Origin: Polyangium sp. y55x31
GTDB lineage: Bacteria > Myxococcota_A > Polyangia > Polyangiales > Polyangiaceae
DNA: 64,000 nucleotides
Assembly: GCF_029946505.1 (NCBI RefSeq)
Contig: NZ_JARZHG010000003.1
Coordinates: 434,001 to 498,000 of the forward strand
Direction of reading: 5' to 3'
Numbering within the stretch: the stretch's first letter is position 1; every line of letters starts with the position of its first letter. Both the position numbers and the translations under genes were made by a program. Positions 28,801 through 37,615 of the stretch are shown in pieces. The notes beneath the pieces were generated by a model. It was not told the DNA's origin, did not search any database, and worked only from the letters and a program-made list of their open reading frames with translations.

Positions 28801-31800
28801 TTCCGCGCGATCGAGAGCGCCAAGCCGGAAGACAGGAGCGCCGCGCTCGCCGACGGGCGGACGATGGCGGCGCTGCGGGGCGCCGGCCGTGACGTCGAGT
28901 GGAATCGAATCTACAAGGGCTTGAAGAATCAGGCCGACATCGTCGACATCATGGAATCGCGCGCCCACGGCACGGGCGGCGTCTCGGGGCTCTTCAGCTT
29001 CACGCACGAAGAGGGGATGCGCAACGACATCCGCGCCTACATGCGCCGGCGAAAAGCCGCGCTCGTGAAGGAGGTCGACGCGGACGAGGCGTTCCAGAAG
29101 AGGTCGAAGGAGGAAAAAGGCGCGGAGATCATGCGGCGCATGCGCGAGGAGTGCGTGCGCACGTTCGCGGATCCGAACCTGCGAGCGATCATCGACGGGG
29201 AGCTCTCGGGCGCCGAGATGTCCGAGATCCAATCGATGGTCCTGCACGGCGGCGAGGCGGCGCCCGAAGATCAGGTGCTCACGGGGAGCGATTGGAGCGA
29301 CGCGGACGGGGCCATTCTGCCGAAGCTCCGCACGCTGTCCGACGCGGATCGGGCACGACTGCGCAAGGACCCCGAGTTTTTGATGAAGCTCGGGGACATG
29401 CTCGACGACCCGAGCGAGATGCGGCAGGCGATGAACATCCTCCATGGCACGACCGCCGAAAACCCGGCGGAGGGCGGGGAGGATCACCTGTCGGCGCTCG
29501 AGGCGAAATCGCGCCCCTATCCGACGTATTACGCCGGCGGGGGAGGCCAATCCGCAGGAAAAACCTCGCCGGGCGCCCGAGGAGCGCCCCGGCACGCGGA
29601 CGCGCAGGAGATTCTAGATCACCTGGTGCAGTTGTCTCCGGAGCAACTCCGGGCCTTGCTCGCCGACGCGTCGCTCGTCGAGCAGGTGCGCAGGGCTTGC
29701 AGCCACGACCCAGCTCGGTTCGAGATGATCGAGCGGATCCTCGATTTCGACATTGAATCGACCGGCGCACCGGACCCGATCGCGGGCGCGAACGACGCGA
29801 TGGCGAAGGCCAAGGCGCGGCTGCGCGTGATCGAGCACCAAGCGAAAACGGGGCTCGTCGCGGCGTCGATGATGTCCTGGAATGCGACGCTCCGGCAAGC
29901 ACAGGCGGTTTACCGGACGGAATGCAAGATCGAGCAAAAGGATGGGAAGAAACCGGCGGGCGAGCCGAAGACGGAGGAAACAAAACCCGCCGCGCCCCCG
30001 GCGAAGACGGACGGCAAGAAAAAGGAGAAGACGTACGGGGACGACGATCTCTTCGCGAAGGTAGGCACGACGTCCAAAGAGGAGAATACCGCGGCGCGCA
30101 AGCGGGTATGGCAGGACGCCGAGGTCGAGGTGAGGGCAAACCTCGCGAAATCGGGCAGCGGTACGCCGTCCGACGTGAACGCGGGCGACGTGATTGGCAG
30201 GGCGGTGCTCGGAGAGCAGGATCCCACCGACGCGTATTTCAAAGAGCAACTGGGGATCGACGACGACGAGGAGGGAATGCTGGCCGCGGTGCGCGGGGCC
30301 TCGAACGAGCACCTGATCCACGAATGGACCTCGGTCACCCGCGCGAAGCCGCCGCCCGGCGGGAGCGCGGAAGATACGCTCCAGGCAAAATACGACGCGT
30401 GGGTCGCGGCGCGCAAAGAGGAGGAGGCGGCCGAGAAAAAGGAGGCTGAGAAAAACAATCCCAAAGGGCCCGAGGCGAGCACGCCGCCGACGAGCGACGA
30501 GGTTCGACAGCCGAACGATACGAGCGCGGCCGCCAAGGCGGCCGAAGGGCCCAAAGGCCCCGACGGGAATGCCGCGCCGCCGCCCGCACCGGTCGAAAGT
30601 GTGTCCGGGGTCAACGAAAAGGCCGCGCCCGAGCCGGAGCCGAAAAAGCCGCCGGAGCCCTACCACACGCGCACCCTGGTGGCGCGCGCGGTCTTCGCGG
30701 GTCACGTCATCGACGTCTCGAAGAGCTTCGACGATCTCGTCCTGAAACATACCGGCGGCGCCTTCGCGGACGACGCCGACTACACGGCCGAGGACAGGAA
30801 AAAGCGGCGCGCGCGAGACAACAAAGAATACACCGACCTACGCAAGCTCGTGCGGGACCGCATCCCGGGGCTGCCGGCCGCGATCATCGCGTCGGCGATC
30901 GGCGCGCCGCAGGGCGCGAACGATGCAGAGCAAAGCGCGGAGCTCGCGCTCATCCAGGGACCGACGCGCGCCGCGACGACGCAGTTCGAGTTTTTCCAGG
31001 ACGATTACAAGCTCCAGCGGACCCGCGACGGCACGAGCGACGCGGGCTTCGATTTCCAGGCGTCTTTCGGCGTGAGTGGCGGCTCGCTCGACATCGCGAA
31101 CGAGGAGTACCGGGCCGCGCTGCGCAAGGCGCGCGTCACGCAAAAAGAAAAAGGCGAGCTCTACGGCGACGTCACCGAGACGGAGGCCGAGGAGGAGATC
31201 GCGCCGGCCGCGGAGCGCGCCAAAGAGGCGCTGCAGGAGTTCCGGCAAGCGAAGGCGAAGGTCGCGAACATCGCCGCGACCGTGGTGAGCACGCTCGTGG
31301 CCGCGGTCGTGACGGTATTGACCGCGGGCGCGGCAGGCCCGCTCATGGTGGCGCTCGCGGGCGCGCTCATCGGCGCGAGCTCGGCGGCGGCGGGCGCGCT
31401 CGTGCACGAGGCAATCGAGGGCAGCGATTACGAGCTCGGAAACGAGGGGCTCAAATCGATCGCGACGGACGCGGTGATGGGCGCGGTGACGGCGCTCGGC
31501 GGATACTGGGCCCGGAGCGCGCTCGCGAGGATCGCCGAGACGCGCAAGATGGCAGGGGCCCTCTCGGCAATCCAGAAATCCATCAAGGAGATGCCGCCAG
31601 CGACGCAGTTCTTGATCGAAGCTGCGGAGCAGGGCATTTACGGGGCCGCCGATACAGCGTTCAATGGTCTCACAGGGAGCGCGGCGGCGCTCTTGAACCC
31701 GTTTGATCTGGTCAAACACGGGCTCAACGAGGGATGGCAGCGGAACCTGAAGGCGGCGAAGGAGCGTTTGGCCTCGGTGCCCGGCGAGGCCTGGCACGCG

Positions 31801-34800
31801 TTCGTCACGGGTGCGCTCCAGCATTCGCTTTCGCAAGGCGCAGGTAAGCTCGGGGAGAAGGCGCGGAAGAAGCTCAATCTGCCGGAGAAGGCTCACCCGC
31901 CGCCGGCGCCCGTGCCCGCGGGCAAACCTGGCGACGTGAATCGGTTCGTCGCCGCAGCGTCGCCGAAAGGAAAGGCCGCGCGCGCGCAGGCGATCGCGAT
32001 GATGCGCGGCAACGTGGAGCAGGCGCCGCTCCAGGCGCTCGTCGAGCTGATGACGAGCGAGGAGACCTACAGGAGCAGCGGGAACATCGGCGACAGGTAC
32101 CTCGAGCACCTCGGCGGTGGTTTGTCGCAAGGGATCAAAGACACATGGATGTTCCACCACCGCGAGCGGCTCATGGCGACGCGGAGGGTGAAGCGCGCGG
32201 ACGAATTGCTCACGAAGCGCGGCCTGAAGCCCGAAGAGGGCAAGGGCGATACGGGCAGCCCATATCGCACGAACCCGAAAGAAGATTCGGGCGGCCCGAG
32301 GATGACCCCGGCCGAGCACGAGTCGTACATGATGCACGCGCTGCGCGGCCAGCGCAACGCGGAGGCATTGCCAGGTCGCGCCGAGGACCTTGCGGTCGCA
32401 GATCCGGAGATCTGGCTGCGTCAGCACCGGGCCGACGTCGCCGAGCGCCACGAGAGCGTGATCGCGAGGGCGAGGGATTCGTACAAGGAAGCGCGCAAGG
32501 AGGGCCGGAAGGAGACGGTCGAGGAGCACCTCGACGCGCTCGCCGTCCAAGAATACCAGGCGCTCGTCCAGGCGAGGCACGGCGAGCCTGGCGTCTCGTT
32601 CGAGGATTTCGCCGACGCGATTCACGACTCCTACCGGCGGCAGAAGCAGGACCGCGGGGAAGAGCGGGTGCGCGACGCGGAGAAGAGGCTCGAAAATCAT
32701 CCAAACCTGCTGACGGACGCCGAGCGAGCAGCCTATCTCGAGCACGTCCGGCGTGATGAAGACCTCGACTTTGCGCATTGGAGCGGAAACGCCGCGGTGC
32801 CCAAGCCGGAGGCCTGGCTGCGCAAGCACCAGAAGGAGGTCATCGATCACGTCGACAAGGCGATCGCCGAGGCGGAGGCGCGCGCGAAGAAGGCCCGCGA
32901 CGAGGGCCAAATCGAGCAGATGTCGCTCGAGGGAATGGCGCTCGATGTTTACAGAGCGCTGGCCCGCGCAAATCACGGCGTGGCCGGGGTCGATCCAGCT
33001 TCGCTTCTGGCCTACATGAAGGCACGCGGGGTGCGGCACGCGGGGCGCAACGAGCACGAGCGGAGGCTCGCGCACGGGCTCGCGCCGGGCTCCGTCGAGA
33101 CGCTCACGAAAAAGGGCGCGCAAGCCCTCGCGGCGGCAGGAATCAAGGGGACCGTCGAGATTTACGTGACGGGCGGCGGCACGGTTCGTCCGAGCAAACC
33201 ACCGGCCACGGCGGAGCTCACATTCGCGGACGGAGACGCGCTCGACGTCGTGATCGTGGTCAAACCGGACCCATCGGCGCCGAAACCCACGCCGGCGCAG
33301 ATGGAGCGCGTCGCGAAAGCGATGAGCGAGGACCCCGTCGAGGGGCGAAAGCACGTCGAAAAACCCAGCGACATTCGACCCGGCGACAGGTTCGCCAAGA
33401 TCGCGGTGAAGGCGAGGGCGGTCGGGGAGCACGAGTTTTACGCGGAGACGACGAAAAAGAGCGCAAAAGAGCCGCTCGCGCGCGGAGACACGCAGACGCC
33501 GCACGCGCCCTTCCGGATCGAGGGCGTTTCGGCGGCTCATCGGCCCCCGTCCGCAACTGCGGAGGGACACGGAAAACGCAAGCCGCGCGAGATTTACGAC
33601 CAGCACGGGCCGGTGCGTTCACCCGAGCACGCGCTCGAGGCGCTCAAGGACGTCAAGGGCTGGGCGGACATCAAGGCGGCTTACAAGAACGATCCAGCGA
33701 GCGCGCAGGCCATCGTCGACGCGCGAGAGATGTGGGTCGACAGGACCCTGAAGGAGCTCGGCGACAAATACGGCATCGAGCTGCGCGCGGTTGGGAGCAC
33801 GTCTCTCAGCTCCGATTACGATTTGCAGCTCATCGCGAAGCACCTCGTGAAAAAGGGCGAGGCGGGCGAGAAGCAGCACAACATCGCCAAGGTGGTGGCG
33901 GAGTTCAACGAGGCGGCGCGCAAGTTGTTCGGTGCCGAGTCGGCCACGGCGCTCGACACGAACGTCTACGATTACGGCGAGGCGATGCACCGCGCGTACG
34001 GGTACGCGCCCGATTTCATTAGCGACGACGTGCAGGTCCGCCACGACAACGACCGGCTGCAGGACATCATGTCCCTCGCGAAGGTCCGCCGGTACATCGG
34101 TCCGGACGCGCAGGAGAAGGGGCTCTCTCGGAAGGAGGCGCAAAAACGAGCCGAGGAGGCGTGGAACGAATACACCAAAAAAGAGCTCGAGCTCGCGCCA
34201 CCGGAGATGCGGAGCGAGATCGCAGCCCGGATGCAGGAGGCACAGAAGCGGTTCCTGGACGCCGAAGCCAAAATCGACGCGCGCGCGGCGAAGATCGAGG
34301 CGGATGCGAAGGCGGACGGGCCGGAACACGCGGGGGCGGCGGACGTCCGGCTGCGCGCGGCGAACGAGCTCTACGCCGAGGCGCTGGGCAAAGTCGACGC
34401 GTGGCGAAGGGAGCGCGACGCCGCGCTCGAAGCGCTGGCGAAGGACCCGAACAACGACGAGCTGCGCAGTTCCGTCGACGAGTTGACCCTTCGAATCCGC
34501 ACGCAAATGGCCGTGGCGGCGCTCTACGCCAACGAGGTCTACAACAGCGAAGGCGCGGTTTTGCACGTCGTCGGGGGGCAGGCCGGAGAGGGCAAGACGC
34601 TCAGCGATGCGCACATGATTCAATCGATGCGCGAGCAGTTCGGCGACGCGCTGAAGGACCTCTCGCCCGACCATTACGGATCGGAGCCCGACCGCGCAGC
34701 GGTGCAGACATCGAAATACCTCGGCCGCTACCTCGAAAGCCTCCGCCACCTCGAGATCCCCAAGCTGCTCGACGGCGCGGCGGGCACGCTCGGGCCGGAG

Positions 34801-36585
34801 CGCGTCGCGGAGCTCAAGGCGATCATCGCTGCATTGGAGGCCATCCACGGACTCAAGTCGATGCGCTCCGATCCCACGACGTTCGACGAGGCCGCGATCG
34901 AGGCGGCGCTCCGCAAGCAGCCCATGAAAGAGCTCGTCGGTCCCGACGGGAAGCTCGACATCGCGGCGCTGCGCCGCGTTTTGATCGACCTCACGCAGGC
35001 GGCGACGGCATTGGCGCGAGGAAAAGCCGCAGAGAAGGCTCCGCCGCCAGGCACGGAAAACGAGGGCGCGGGCGGCACGTACGGGAAGGACGTCTACGAG
35101 GGCAAGGGGAGCGTCAACAACGACAAGCTCACGGATTGGGCCAAGAAGGCCGCGCAATCGGGGCGCGAGCTCGTGCACAAGAGCCAGATCGTCGATGCGC
35201 CGGACGGACTGAAGCTCGCCGTGCCCCACCCGGACGACCCCTCGAAGACCATTCTCGTCGAGGTGACGCTCGAGGCGGTCGCCGTGCTGCCGCCCGGGCC
35301 TCACGAAGAGAATGGCGTCGACGAATCGGGCCCCGGACGCGTCATCGTGAAATACGAAGGCGGAAAGTGGACCGCGCAGGTCCTCGTGCGACGTCGCCTC
35401 CACCCCAACCAGGAAGTCCCGCACGTGCTCGTGCACGAGCTGTCCGAGGTCGCCGACATCGTGTACAAGCACCCGGAGGCGTCCAAGGAGACCATTCGGA
35501 AGGAACAGCAAGCGAAGGTGTGGAAGAAAGGCAGCACGGAGACCGATATGACCGCGCACGATCGCGCGGCCGTCGAGGAGCTCGTGTCGCTGCACGATGG
35601 GATACCGAAGAAGGAGCGGAACATCGAGACGATCCGCGGCAGCCTGGATGCGAACGAGCAGCTCCTCGCCGCCGACCGCGTCGAGCTCGACAAGTTGAAA
35701 AAGACAGCAGGAGCCGACCCCGCCAAGATCCAGGAGCTCGAAAATGAGATAAATAAGAGAGAGAAGGGCATCGTCTCGCAGAAAAATACTCTCAAAGAGA
35801 AAGAGGACGAGCTTCGTCCCCTGGTCGCTCGGCGTGGCCGGATGCTCGAGGCCATGGGGCTACGCGACCCGGCCGACCTGCCGAAGAAGCTCGAGCTCTT
35901 GCGAAAGGCGGGGGTGCCCGATGAACTCGTGGAGCGAATCCACGACGACCTGGCGCTGCCCGTCCAGCAGAGGGAGGCGGAGGCCGCATACCGGCGTTAC
36001 GAGGCGGGGCCGCGGCCGCAGGCAGGGACGGTCTTCTTGGATGCGCACGTCATGCAGCACCTGATGTACCCCAGGGACCTCCACAAGACCGAGGAATTGT
36101 GGACGGAGCGCGGGCTCTCGGGAGGACACGACGACAAACGGGTCAAAGAATGGCTCGCGCACCGGCCCGAGATCGAACTGGTCCATATCAAGAGCAAAAC
36201 ACTCCCGGACGGCACCGGCGTGCATCTGTACGAGCAATATCGCTGGAAGGGCCCGGGCGAGGTGCCGACGAAACCGGACGAGCGGCCGGGCGGCTCGATG
36301 TGCGACATGTCCAAATGGATGAAGGCCGACCAACCCAAGACGACCGCAGACGATCCGGCCGCCGTCCTGCGCCTCGGCGAGGATGCGCTGGTGGCATGGC
36401 ATGCGAGCGTGAAGCCCAGAGACGACAACGATCGATTCGGGCGCGACAAGGACGGCAAAGGCACGGCTGCGACGAAAGACGGCGTCGAGCTCGGCGGGTA
36501 CTACGAGGCGGTGCCCCCGAATGCGCCGGCGACGGCCTACCAGTTCGTCCTGATCACCGTATACTTGGACGCACGATGGTTCTGA
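25855..36585 (+). CDS. Giant CIS-locus protein, probable payload/toxin (3576 aa)
   Basis: The largest gene in the window. Residues 1-1800 are mainly helical, with repeated modules such as LSDADRARLRKDPEFLMKLG (about 1161) and LSPEQLRALLADASLVEQV (about 1260). A hydrophobic Ala/Gly-rich segment (about 1803-1890, ALAGALIGASSAAAGALVHE) resembles membrane-inserting regions of polymorphic toxins. Two diverged ~110-residue direct repeats start near 2150 and 2286 (share WLR-H-V and L-Y-AL--A-HG). Residues 2647-2656 read GSTSLSSDYD, a nucleotidyltransferase-like GS...DxD motif, with D2701 as a possible third acid. H3194-E3195-L-S-E3198 lies in a VLVHELSEVADIV helix. The last ~130 residues have the short SGGHDDKRVKEWL and VHLYEQYRWKGPG pattern of toxin C-termini. 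Placement just after the tape-measure gene favours cargo; a structural role is not excluded. Confidence 0.7.
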   Translation: MPPQFAQSPTTTEKSAAASTRSKSAEPSGKAGLPAYLNKHVEDPAKQKERERFEELDAAVTSAEWRACAGDLMVWDADPLPPGLSPKDFRSAAYDLKWKGVTGDAPLAAFLEALPPERASHKEALAAATKDHAADIKYVMTLDQAIVQFTSGGSAANASSAFLGTYLPISPDGKRNMQADPSRLNALRSFTPKATRSETAELREAARVAMLQKLEAPAAPAIGAPESDRKEREEIEAAYKELHKKIDAALGKAPPSKKYAERKLEEKQLATIKELIQAAKPKVRDRLYADTSLMTKLRQYTSVTQMDDLDAELDQTSAVIARMMQARMATAGSPDKAVIDALASYCTEHSGETGRAARDRLMRDQRFHAALRPPISTPARRRALRLVESGIDEPTPLDGVHAAVAASNSVDLGAALAKLLSDRETLLELRFDLKFHHAMLSFEGTVTVDGLTARPYDLCLQAWGLSGAFKLPGSPDAQVQENVSDNVDPPSQKELDELYEKVFYPKIDELYAQLDTWTYVSDSNVLGILHGFQADVAKEPHVTIVRRGKIAPGPKFLELYEQKHGAGLRAKINAGIDAGANLAECERVLGIRSDSAATDAAQSKDDLPGPRKTAGLEQALREVLADDKPVTFWIHKCAQKIYDEVNEFSYADLSDIQAAFDELKSHVTEAKLKEVGDLTGKGPPNLYVLHEAAYQELGGSLTVDLTKRTTLEERAGALAAVGMNQEAIDQRKYGDDTTAQRRAMLEAARKKAAGELFSLLERANGYNSPAIGQKYAEARAPKPENLPPNKEGDADPDAAAELETFYRAEYGITVAHHFVMTAERVANDPYLSQGKKKEQILTEMGGPVEAAPIVVAVDELAIKDRFSVSPEFSEKTAEQIASEIQAELKQPFPRAQIIGDKLAGYLPEEQRLIQAHFRKASGGLDIRFFVQSHQAKRVPQGQGGLQGSRAEVERLLDLTEKGKSSFAVKLRIFAEAGDVDAIFRAIESAKPEDRSAALADGRTMAALRGAGRDVEWNRIYKGLKNQADIVDIMESRAHGTGGVSGLFSFTHEEGMRNDIRAYMRRRKAALVKEVDADEAFQKRSKEEKGAEIMRRMREECVRTFADPNLRAIIDGELSGAEMSEIQSMVLHGGEAAPEDQVLTGSDWSDADGAILPKLRTLSDADRARLRKDPEFLMKLGDMLDDPSEMRQAMNILHGTTAENPAEGGEDHLSALEAKSRPYPTYYAGGGGQSAGKTSPGARGAPRHADAQEILDHLVQLSPEQLRALLADASLVEQVRRACSHDPARFEMIERILDFDIESTGAPDPIAGANDAMAKAKARLRVIEHQAKTGLVAASMMSWNATLRQAQAVYRTECKIEQKDGKKPAGEPKTEETKPAAPPAKTDGKKKEKTYGDDDLFAKVGTTSKEENTAARKRVWQDAEVEVRANLAKSGSGTPSDVNAGDVIGRAVLGEQDPTDAYFKEQLGIDDDEEGMLAAVRGASNEHLIHEWTSVTRAKPPPGGSAEDTLQAKYDAWVAARKEEEAAEKKEAEKNNPKGPEASTPPTSDEVRQPNDTSAAAKAAEGPKGPDGNAAPPPAPVESVSGVNEKAAPEPEPKKPPEPYHTRTLVARAVFAGHVIDVSKSFDDLVLKHTGGAFADDADYTAEDRKKRRARDNKEYTDLRKLVRDRIPGLPAAIIASAIGAPQGANDAEQSAELALIQGPTRAATTQFEFFQDDYKLQRTRDGTSDAGFDFQASFGVSGGSLDIANEEYRAALRKARVTQKEKGELYGDVTETEAEEEIAPAAERAKEALQEFRQAKAKVANIAATVVSTLVAAVVTVLTAGAAGPLMVALAGALIGASSAAAGALVHEAIEGSDYELGNEGLKSIATDAVMGAVTALGGYWARSALARIAETRKMAGALSAIQKSIKEMPPATQFLIEAAEQGIYGAADTAFNGLTGSAAALLNPFDLVKHGLNEGWQRNLKAAKERLASVPGEAWHAFVTGALQHSLSQGAGKLGEKARKKLNLPEKAHPPPAPVPAGKPGDVNRFVAAASPKGKAARAQAIAMMRGNVEQAPLQALVELMTSEETYRSSGNIGDRYLEHLGGGLSQGIKDTWMFHHRERLMATRRVKRADELLTKRGLKPEEGKGDTGSPYRTNPKEDSGGPRMTPAEHESYMMHALRGQRNAEALPGRAEDLAVADPEIWLRQHRADVAERHESVIARARDSYKEARKEGRKETVEEHLDALAVQEYQALVQARHGEPGVSFEDFADAIHDSYRRQKQDRGEERVRDAEKRLENHPNLLTDAERAAYLEHVRRDEDLDFAHWSGNAAVPKPEAWLRKHQKEVIDHVDKAIAEAEARAKKARDEGQIEQMSLEGMALDVYRALARANHGVAGVDPASLLAYMKARGVRHAGRNEHERRLAHGLAPGSVETLTKKGAQALAAAGIKGTVEIYVTGGGTVRPSKPPATAELTFADGDALDVVIVVKPDPSAPKPTPAQMERVAKAMSEDPVEGRKHVEKPSDIRPGDRFAKIAVKARAVGEHEFYAETTKKSAKEPLARGDTQTPHAPFRIEGVSAAHRPPSATAEGHGKRKPREIYDQHGPVRSPEHALEALKDVKGWADIKAAYKNDPASAQAIVDAREMWVDRTLKELGDKYGIELRAVGSTSLSSDYDLQLIAKHLVKKGEAGEKQHNIAKVVAEFNEAARKLFGAESATALDTNVYDYGEAMHRAYGYAPDFISDDVQVRHDNDRLQDIMSLAKVRRYIGPDAQEKGLSRKEAQKRAEEAWNEYTKKELELAPPEMRSEIAARMQEAQKRFLDAEAKIDARAAKIEADAKADGPEHAGAADVRLRAANELYAEALGKVDAWRRERDAALEALAKDPNNDELRSSVDELTLRIRTQMAVAALYANEVYNSEGAVLHVVGGQAGEGKTLSDAHMIQSMREQFGDALKDLSPDHYGSEPDRAAVQTSKYLGRYLESLRHLEIPKLLDGAAGTLGPERVAELKAIIAALEAIHGLKSMRSDPTTFDEAAIEAALRKQPMKELVGPDGKLDIAALRRVLIDLTQAATALARGKAAEKAPPPGTENEGAGGTYGKDVYEGKGSVNNDKLTDWAKKAAQSGRELVHKSQIVDAPDGLKLAVPHPDDPSKTILVEVTLEAVAVLPPGPHEENGVDESGPGRVIVKYEGGKWTAQVLVRRRLHPNQEVPHVLVHELSEVADIVYKHPEASKETIRKEQQAKVWKKGSTETDMTAHDRAAVEELVSLHDGIPKKERNIETIRGSLDANEQLLAADRVELDKLKKTAGADPAKIQELENEINKREKGIVSQKNTLKEKEDELRPLVARRGRMLEAMGLRDPADLPKKLELLRKAGVPDELVERIHDDLALPVQQREAEAAYRRYEAGPRPQAGTVFLDAHVMQHLMYPRDLHKTEELWTERGLSGGHDDKRVKEWLAHRPEIELVHIKSKTLPDGTGVHLYEQYRWKGPGEVPTKPDERPGGSMCDMSKWMKADQPKTTADDPAAVLRLGEDALVAWHASVKPRDDNDRFGRDKDGKGTAATKDGVELGGYYEAVPPNAPATAYQFVLITVYLDARWF

Positions 36586-37586
36586 AAGACGACTTGACGC
36601 TGGACGTGGATGGCTTGCGGCTCCGCTTGAAGCAGACCGAGGCAGGGCCGCTGCTCGCCACGGACCATCCACGCGACGACCCGCGCTCGACGCTGGCGTA
36701 CGTCGTGAACACGGCGCTCACGGGAGGCTGGTCCGACCTCGAAGAATCGATCATGCAGCGCCGGGGCACGAACGTCCCCCAGGCGATGGGCGCCACGCCC
36801 GTGCGCCCCGAGGACGTCGCGTACGCGGACCGGTTGAACTGGCGCAACCTCGGCGGGAGGACGCTCGACGATACGGATGCATTCATCATCGGGACGACGT
36901 TCACCAGCGCCGACATGATCCTGCCGGGCAAGACCCTTCTCCGGATCCTGCGCAAGCTCGGTGAGCTCCGAGGACAGCGGCCGCCGTCGGGAGAAGCCGA
37001 GCCCGAGGCGCCCCACACCCCCACGGAGCCGCCGTTTTCCCTGCTCACGGGCAGCACGGCGATCGAGCTCGACGAGCGGGCCGCGGAGCTCGACATGGTG
37101 GCGCGCAAGACCCCGAAGACGCCCCGGGACGAGGGGACGGAGCTGGGCGGGCGGACGTGCTTGCTCATCGAAATGGATGCCGCGGGCCTGTTCGAGGAGG
37201 GCGGCGAAGAGGAAAAACGTCAATGGCTCGTCGAGGCTCGATTGACGGCGCTCCTCGGGTATTACGACGCCGGGGTGGCGCTCCTTCGCTACCTGCGGGA
37301 TCCGGCGCGCAAGAGGTACATTCCGGACGCGCCCGAAGGCGAGGGGGTGCTCGACGCGTGGGTGTCGATCGATTGGTTTCGCCTGGGCATACCGACGCCG
37401 CCCTCGATGAAACCCGTGAATTGGCTCGGCTTCTGCGAGCGCACGTTGCGGGAGGCCGAACCCGATCCGAGCGAGGACGAGGGGGAGGTCTACACGACGA
37501 TCGGGAGCGAGAGATACCATATCGAATGGCGCAGGGACGTCCGCAGGCCTGCCGTCCTCCGCGCTTCCGTGATGGTGCGATCTTGA
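36576..37586 (+). CDS. Unknown protein overlapping the giant cargo gene (immunity/chaperone candidate)
   Basis: 336 aa. No recognised domain. The ATG at 36576 lies inside the last codons of the giant gene (10-bp overlap), so its translation is probably coupled to it. Visible features: DLTLDVDGLRLRLKQTEAGP at the start, WRNLGGRTLDDTDAFIIGTT (about 88-107), a Pro-rich hinge near 145-165, and TCLLIEMDAAGLFEEGGEEE (about 198-217). It is acidic, soluble-looking, and lacks signal peptide or membrane helix. Toxin genes are often followed by an overlapping immunity gene; CIS cargo can also need a loading chaperone. Neither role is proven; a late particle component is a third option. It is the last plus-strand gene before the reverse-strand pentapeptide gene. 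Confidence 0.7.
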   Translation: MVLKDDLTLDVDGLRLRLKQTEAGPLLATDHPRDDPRSTLAYVVNTALTGGWSDLEESIMQRRGTNVPQAMGATPVRPEDVAYADRLNWRNLGGRTLDDTDAFIIGTTFTSADMILPGKTLLRILRKLGELRGQRPPSGEAEPEAPHTPTEPPFSLLTGSTAIELDERAAELDMVARKTPKTPRDEGTELGGRTCLLIEMDAAGLFEEGGEEEKRQWLVEARLTALLGYYDAGVALLRYLRDPARKRYIPDAPEGEGVLDAWVSIDWFRLGIPTPPSMKPVNWLGFCERTLREAEPDPSEDEGEVYTTIGSERYHIEWRRDVRRPAVLRASVMVRS

Positions 37587-37615
37587 CCGCGCCGGCGCGC
37601 GGCCGATCCTCGTCG

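Noticed and set aside
25855-36585. DUF4157 or HEXXH metalloprotease domain in the giant CIS protein
   Set aside because: The only similar site is HELSE, which lacks the second His; no HEXXH was found.
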